From contig JAEHOE010000154.1 in assembly GCA_016858145.1 (NCBI GenBank), positions 62,001 through 126,000 on the forward strand: a DNA stretch of 64,000 bases, read 5' to 3'. The DNA is from Edaphochlamys debaryana. Its lineage: Eukaryota > Chlorophyta > Chlorophyceae > Chlamydomonadales. Every line of letters starts with the position of its first letter. Position 1 is the stretch's first letter. The position numbers were made by a program, and so were the translations under genes. Shown here piece by piece: positions 59,353 to 64,000 of the stretch. The notes under the pieces were generated by a model, which saw only the letters and a program-made list of their open reading frames with translations, ran no database searches and was not told the origin of the DNA.

Positions 59353-61965
59353 CTAGCGGTGCCTTCCCGGCTTCATCTCGGAGGAGCCACCAACGGCCCT
59401 GGCTGCGGCTACGCCTCGCTCGTGCACCGCCCGCTCCCCCGCCGCCGGCTCCAGCGGCAGCGGCAGGCCCCACAGCCCCGACGCAATCGCCACGCAGTCC
59501 ACCAGGCGCCCCAGCGGGTCCGGCAGCGGCACACCAGCGGCGGCGGAGGCAAACAAGCTGGCGGCAGCGACGGCAGCGGAGGCGGAAGCGGGTGAGGTGG
59601 AGACGGGGCTGCTGGAGGCGGCGGCGACAGCGGGGGCCGCAGGGGGCGCAGCCTGGGGGGCATCGGTCGAACCGCTCCTTTGCGCCGTTATCAGCGCCTC
59701 CGCCAGCCGGCGGCAGCGCCGCAGCGCTCCGTCAGCGGCACGCAGGAATTCCGTGGCTGCCCGCTTGACGACCACCGCGTCAAGGGCCCCCGCGGCCGCA
59801 TCGCGCGGCCCGATGAGGCCCCCCATGTGCCCCAGCATGTTCAGCACATGCGCCGCCTCCGCCCGCTCGCCGTACGCCAGCAGCGGCACCAGGACCAGCG
59901 CCAGACCGCCGCCGGCCGGGCCTGGGCCTGAGCTTGGGCCTGGGCCTGGGCCCGCGTCGGCCTTGTCGCAGGCGGCGAGCAGCTCCGTGATCAAGGGGTA
60001 GTGGAAGGAGTCCGGGGTCCCCACCAAGACACCACCCATGTAGAACAGGGAGCGGAGCAGCCCTCCCTCCAGCGCCGCCGCCACCTCGGGAGGGGCCTCT
60101 GCCGGCAGGGCGTCCAGGTCTGGGGGAGGGTGGGGGAGGCCGGGAGGGCGGATACGCAGGGTGTAGGCGCAGTGTTAAGGCCATGGGTGGAGGGTGGATG
60201 GAGGCAGCAGGGGCAAGGCACTCTCCCCAATTACCATGTCATGCCGTCCAACCCAGTACCCGCAGCTCACCCAGGCGGCGCTCGGGCCACACGCCCACCA
60301 GCGCCTCCACCACCATGTCGTACAGCTGACGCATCACCCTCCCTGCGGGGAGAGCGCCCTCCATTGCCAGCATTCAGTCAATGCCGCACACCAGCGTCCA
60401 CACCGCCAGCCGCCACCAGTCCGCTCGCCGTGCCGCCCACTGCACCGTCTCCGCCGCCGGCCCCAACCCTGCGTCCGCCGCTGCCCCCGCCGCCCGTAGC
60501 AGCAGCCGGCGGCTGGCGTGCAGTGCCGCCACGGCCAGCCGGGTGTGGTTCCCACTTTCGCCCGGGAGGGGCGCGGCAGGGCGTGGCGGTGGAGGGATGA
60601 GGAATGCGGTGGGCACGTTGGGCAAATTTGACCACTCCGTCGAGCCCATGGCGGCCCGGCCAACGCGCAGGGCGAGGGCCATGGAAGCCGCACGGCCGGG
60701 CGGCCGCAGGGCGTTGGGCGATGCCAGCTGGCGGTGGAGGAGGTCGAGGGCGGGGAGGCTGCCCTCGCTGCCGGAAGAGGAGGCCAGGGACAGCCCGGCG
60801 GTCTGCAGCGCCGCCGGCAGGCCGTACGACGAGCCGCGGTCGGCCAGCCGCAGTACGCCCACGCCGTACACCAGTACGGCAGTCTGTACGCTCCGGCCGC
60901 GGAGCGCCGAGCGCAGCAGGCGGGCGGCGGCGGGGCTGACGGCGCGGGGGCAGGCGCCGACGAGTCCGTCTGGCAAGAAGATGCCATAGGGTTTGTCGCC
61001 CTCGCATGCGGAGCCATGCCATGAAAGTCGAAACAGATTGTTTACTATTCCCGTCGACAGAGACTCCGGCATTCCATTCCATGACCGCACCGCCTGCGGC
61101 CCTCGCGCCTGCAGCAGCAGCACCAGCCGTGCGGCGTGCTCCAGGATTCCGCTCTCCGCCAGGGCCCGTGCGTAATCCTCCACTGCCGCCGCCCGCGCCG
61201 CCGCCAACTCCGCCGCCAGACCGGTCAGCGGCAGGGCCCGGGCCGACTCTCGTTCCCCCTGGAAGAGTAGTCCGGTGTAGGCCCTGACGTTGAGGAGGAG
61301 GCGGTAGGCGGCGGTCAGGTGCACAGATGCATGGTTCAGTGCGCCTCGGGCCCAAGTTATGGCGGATGCGGTGGAGGCGGCAGGGCCACCACTGCCGCCG
61401 CTGCCACCGCCACTGCCGCCGCCGCCGCCGCCGCCGAGTCCGAGCGAAGCGGCGGCCGCCGCCAGGTTGCGGCTCAGCGCGTGAAGCGCTTGGGAGCGCA
61501 GCATGCCCCATGCGAAGCGCAGCACGCTCAGCGCGTGGCGCGAGGCGGGGAGAGGAATGGAGCATGCGATGGGCATGGTGGCGGCGTCGAGCGCTAGGCA
61601 CCTCCACCTCTCCATCCAGGCCGCGTCGCTGCCGCCATAGCCACCCCCCCCACCGCCGCCGCTGCTCCCGTCACCGCCCGGCCGCAGCGCAGCAGCATGA
61701 AGCCGCAGCAGCGCCGCCGTTGCCTCCGGGCTGCTGCTCAGCAGCCCGCCATCTCGGCTGCGTGCTGGGGGTCAAGCTGAGGGACGTGCTCGAGGAGGTG
61801 CACTAGCCAGTCAAGGGCCTCCTCGGCGCTGGCCGCTGGCTGCCGGCGGCCGCTCCTCACGGACAGCAGGAGCGTTTCGACGTGTCCGGGGAGCGCAGCG
61901 AACGAGGCCCGCAGCGCTGGGGCGAGAACGCGGGCAGAAGCGGGCCCGCGGGACCTGGGCGGCAT
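59353..61965 (-). pseudogene. Family copy E: full-length paralogue with frameshift and nonsense codon
   Basis: Copy E has the ATG at 61965, a short leader intron (62030-61981), exon 1 ending at 60271 and exon 2 from 60119. Lesion one is a missing base near 61745-61750 that leads to TGA at 61738-61740 after about 75 codons. Lesion two is an in-frame TGA at 60374-60376, just before the MRQLYDM block. Between and after these the family blocks are well kept (RSALRGRSVQTAVLVYGVGV, RALPLTGLAAELAAARAA, DLDALPAEAPPEVAAALEGG). Exon 2 reads past the GLPLP end of the other copies for about 38 further residues to a stop at 59353. Two independent lesions make a functional protein unlikely. Confidence 0.85.
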
Positions 61966-62490
61966 TGCGCCCTCGTTGTGCTGCAAGGCAACAGGGTGAA
62001 GGGGAGATTCAGCTCCCCCACCCTGCTTACCGCGCTCTTGCCCGTGGCTTGGTGCAACAGCACCTCTTGTAGCGGCTGTGAGCCTCTGGGCCTATTTCAG
62101 GGCGCGCGCCGCAGCGAGCGCGGGGGCGGGGTCCTCGCGCGGGGGGTGTTCTCGTGCGCTGATAGTGCGTCCCTGTCGCGGCTAGTGAGGAATAGTGGAG
62201 AGTGTAGCTCGGTGTAGGCAATGCACCGGTCTGCACGGCGCAGCTTCGGCAAAGCGATAGGAGGCGCCCCGAACCCGCCCATCCCACGGCGTGGCCGCCT
62301 GCTGCTGGTCCCTGATAAGCGGTCCTACGCCGCCGCCGACTGCGTCGACTGCTGAGGCTCCGGGGACCATGTGATAAGTTGGAAGGCGCAGCAACGGTCA
62401 GGGGAGACGGGTTGCGAGCAGGGATCCCTGGGGCCCTCCAGGGGTGCAAGAGTCGGGGTCCTTGAAGTTGTGGACCGGGTGTGGGGGCAG

Positions 62491-62554
62491 GGGGCCTCGG
62501 TGCATCCTGAGCCTGGCAGGGGTGGAGCGGCAACAGCTACGCCGTCACGGGGCT
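62491..62554 (+). repeat. Direct repeat, right arm, flanking copy E
   Basis: Partner of 58591-58660, same orientation, with small substitutions and one short gap. Confidence 0.8.
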
Positions 62555-62615
62555 CCGCGAAGAAACGACAGAGCAGGGGTCACCGGGGCAGGAGGCTCAC
62601 CACATACATACGGGT

Positions 62616-62620
62616 TTACA
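62616..62620 (-). terminator. Possible TGTAA poly(A)-type signal of the small chloroplast protein
   Basis: TTACA on + reads TGTAA on -, about 570 bases past the stop codon at 63192. Green-algal 3' UTRs of this length are common, but the link is inferred from position only. Confidence 0.4.
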
Positions 62621-63191
62621 GCACCGGCAACAGCAGCCTGCAAAAGCCCTGCGCCTCGCCGTGCTAGAAAGTCTCCCAGCTGGCCTAACCTTGCGTCCAC
62701 CTCTTCTCCAGCCTCCACCTCATCTCGGAATCCGACCCAAAACCTGGCCACTCCGTGCCAGCGCTCTCGCAAGCCAAGGTATACGCTTGCTCCGATCCAC
62801 AGTCAACGCTCCACTCCACACGACCAACACCCAAAACACATGTGGTATTGTACAATCTCCCAGAGTCAAGTTCCCACCAGCAGGGGCCACGTCGTCAGCC
62901 CGGGGCTTGGGCTACCTAGGCCTTCCAAGCCCTTCATTCACCGCCGCCACCGCCACGCTATGCATTGGACAGCGCTTGCAGTTTGGCTACGCCCATGGCT
63001 GGCTGGCCGCTTGGCGCTGCCGCATTGCATGCATGCTTTGCAGAGATAACTCCCCAGTACCGCAGACACAGCTCCCCAGTGACCAATGGTCCGCTCCATT
63101 CAACCGGTAGGACAAGGGGCACCCTCCACTGGGACCACCGTGGACCCCTGGAGGCGCGCCCAGCGCCTGCCGGCCTGCTGGGGCGAGCCGA

Positions 63192-63939
63192 CTAGTCGTC
63201 GTCCTGGAACTCGCGGCGGTCGGTCCACTTGGGTTTCCGCATCTTGGAGATCTCGTCCTGCGAGGGGGAGGCGGACGGGGGCGGGGCGGGCCGGGGTGTG
63301 TGTGGGAGCGGTGCATCGGTGTGCTGGGCAGTGGGACCCCTTGGTGGCGAAGAGCGCGACCCGTGGCGGGACAGATGCGTGCTGACTGATCCATACGCAG
63401 ACCACGACTAGCAACGAGCCAGGGATGAGAGAGGTGCCGAGGGCTATCTGTGGCCTGATGGCCAAGCCGAGGGCATGTGCTAGGGCCATGGTCCCCCTTG
63501 TAAGCGCCGGCTCTTCCCCAGGTCGCGAGCAGTTCGGAGGAGCATATGGCTGCATGTGAGCCTCCCCGTGGCCCAGCGCGGGCTTGGGTCTGCGAGCGCC
63601 CGGAGTCCACACGATGCAATCCGAACGCGCCCTCACCTCCTTCATGTACTCTCCCGTCTGAGCGAACGTCGCGCGGTTGAGAGCACGCAGCTCCTCAAGG
63701 CGCTCCTCGTCCTTCTCCACGCGGTTAATGTACCAGAGCGGCGCGCCCAGGCCAGCGACGACGCCCAGAACCATGCCAGCGAGAGCGATCTGGGTGTCAG
63801 GGTCCGAGATATCGATGTCTAGTGCGCGGCAAGGCTGGACGGTCCGGCGGGGAGCCTGGACGATGGCCACTCGCCGAGCAGGCTGAGCGCGCTGGGCCGC
63901 GCAGCGGGCAACGGAGGAGCGTTGAAGCGAGAGAGCCAT
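63192..63939 (-). CDS. Small chloroplast-targeted single-span membrane protein
   Basis: Two exons, 63939-63637 and 63257-63192, join in phase (GAG/GTGAGG...CGCAG/GAC) and give 122 residues. Residues 1-40 (MALSLQRSSVARCAAQRAQP onward) are Ser/Ala/Arg-rich without acidic residues, and VQPCRA before LDIDIS looks like a stromal cleavage site. One hydrophobic helix follows (about 50-70, QIALAGMVLGVVAGLGAPLW), then a highly charged tail (RVEKDEERLEELR) ending KPKWTDRREFQDDD. This is the layout of small thylakoid or envelope proteins. I do not recognise the family. A subunit or assembly factor of a photosynthetic complex is possible but unproven. Confidence 0.78.
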
Positions 63940-64000
63940 TTTGGGTGTTCAGGTATGAAGGCGGCTTGCCAAGAGTGCCTATCTACGAGACGCCTCGGCC
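63940..64000. promoter_or_regulatory. 5' region of the small chloroplast-protein gene (cut by window edge)
   Basis: Only 61 bases upstream of the start codon are visible. They must hold part of the leader; no element was recognised. Confidence 0.4.

Larger units (their letters stand above)
61966..63191. other. Region between copy E and the chloroplast protein gene
   Basis: It contains the leader of copy E (-), the right arm of the direct repeat and the 3' UTR of the small chloroplast-protein gene. No supported gene was seen. Confidence 0.5.

Noticed and set aside
58591..62554. Direct repeats around copy E as terminal repeats of a transposable element
   Set aside because: The arms are about 4 kb apart and enclose a gene-family copy with its own promoter, not transposase or reverse-transcriptase sequence. 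No TG...CA ends or target-site duplication were seen.

Overview
The window is nuclear DNA of a green alga, most likely a Chlamydomonas-like volvocine. The evidence is very high GC, genes cut into many short exons, donors mostly GTGAG or GTGGG with (T/C)GCAG acceptors, a few TGTAA poly(A)-type signals, and long Ala/Gly/Pro low-complexity protein segments. The gene content also fits: a ciliary radial-spoke protein, a chloroplast-targeted protein, a mitochondrial OMA1-type protease and a plant-type MLO protein. The species cannot be named from the sequence. No tRNA, rRNA, CRISPR array, virus or bacterial operon was seen. All exon models were built by hand by joining open frames at GT/GC...AG sites with matching phases.

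Left part (1-35 kb), four large single-copy genes. A 7-TM MLO-like gene (-) runs off the left edge. It faces a PP2C-type protein phosphatase (+) across a 1.25 kb divergent promoter region. An IQUB-like radial-spoke protein (+) follows the phosphatase after 339 bp. A 13 kb gene (-) encodes a 2,604-residue protein with an N-terminal coiled coil, a proline-rich and acidic middle and an Ala-rich helical C-terminus; I do not recognise it.

Right part (35.5-62 kb), accessory-looking. Five copies of an unrecognised two-exon gene family surround three ordinary genes. Copies A and B are on + to the left. Copies D, C and E are on - to the right. Only A (860 residues) is intact: B lacks its 3' part, D lacks its 5' part and is frameshifted, C has a 1-base frameshift, and E has a frameshift plus a nonsense codon. 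The ordinary genes in between are an NSE4 kleisin of the SMC5/6 complex (-), a small tail-anchored protein (+) diverging from the same 340 bp region, and an OMA1-like zinc protease (+). A 122-residue chloroplast-targeted membrane protein (-) closes the window.

The genes do not form one pathway; neighbours share promoters or flanks but act in different compartments. The most unusual content is the opposed, decaying gene family with a mosaic of near-identical and divergent blocks. Next come the unidentified giant protein and several GC-AG introns.
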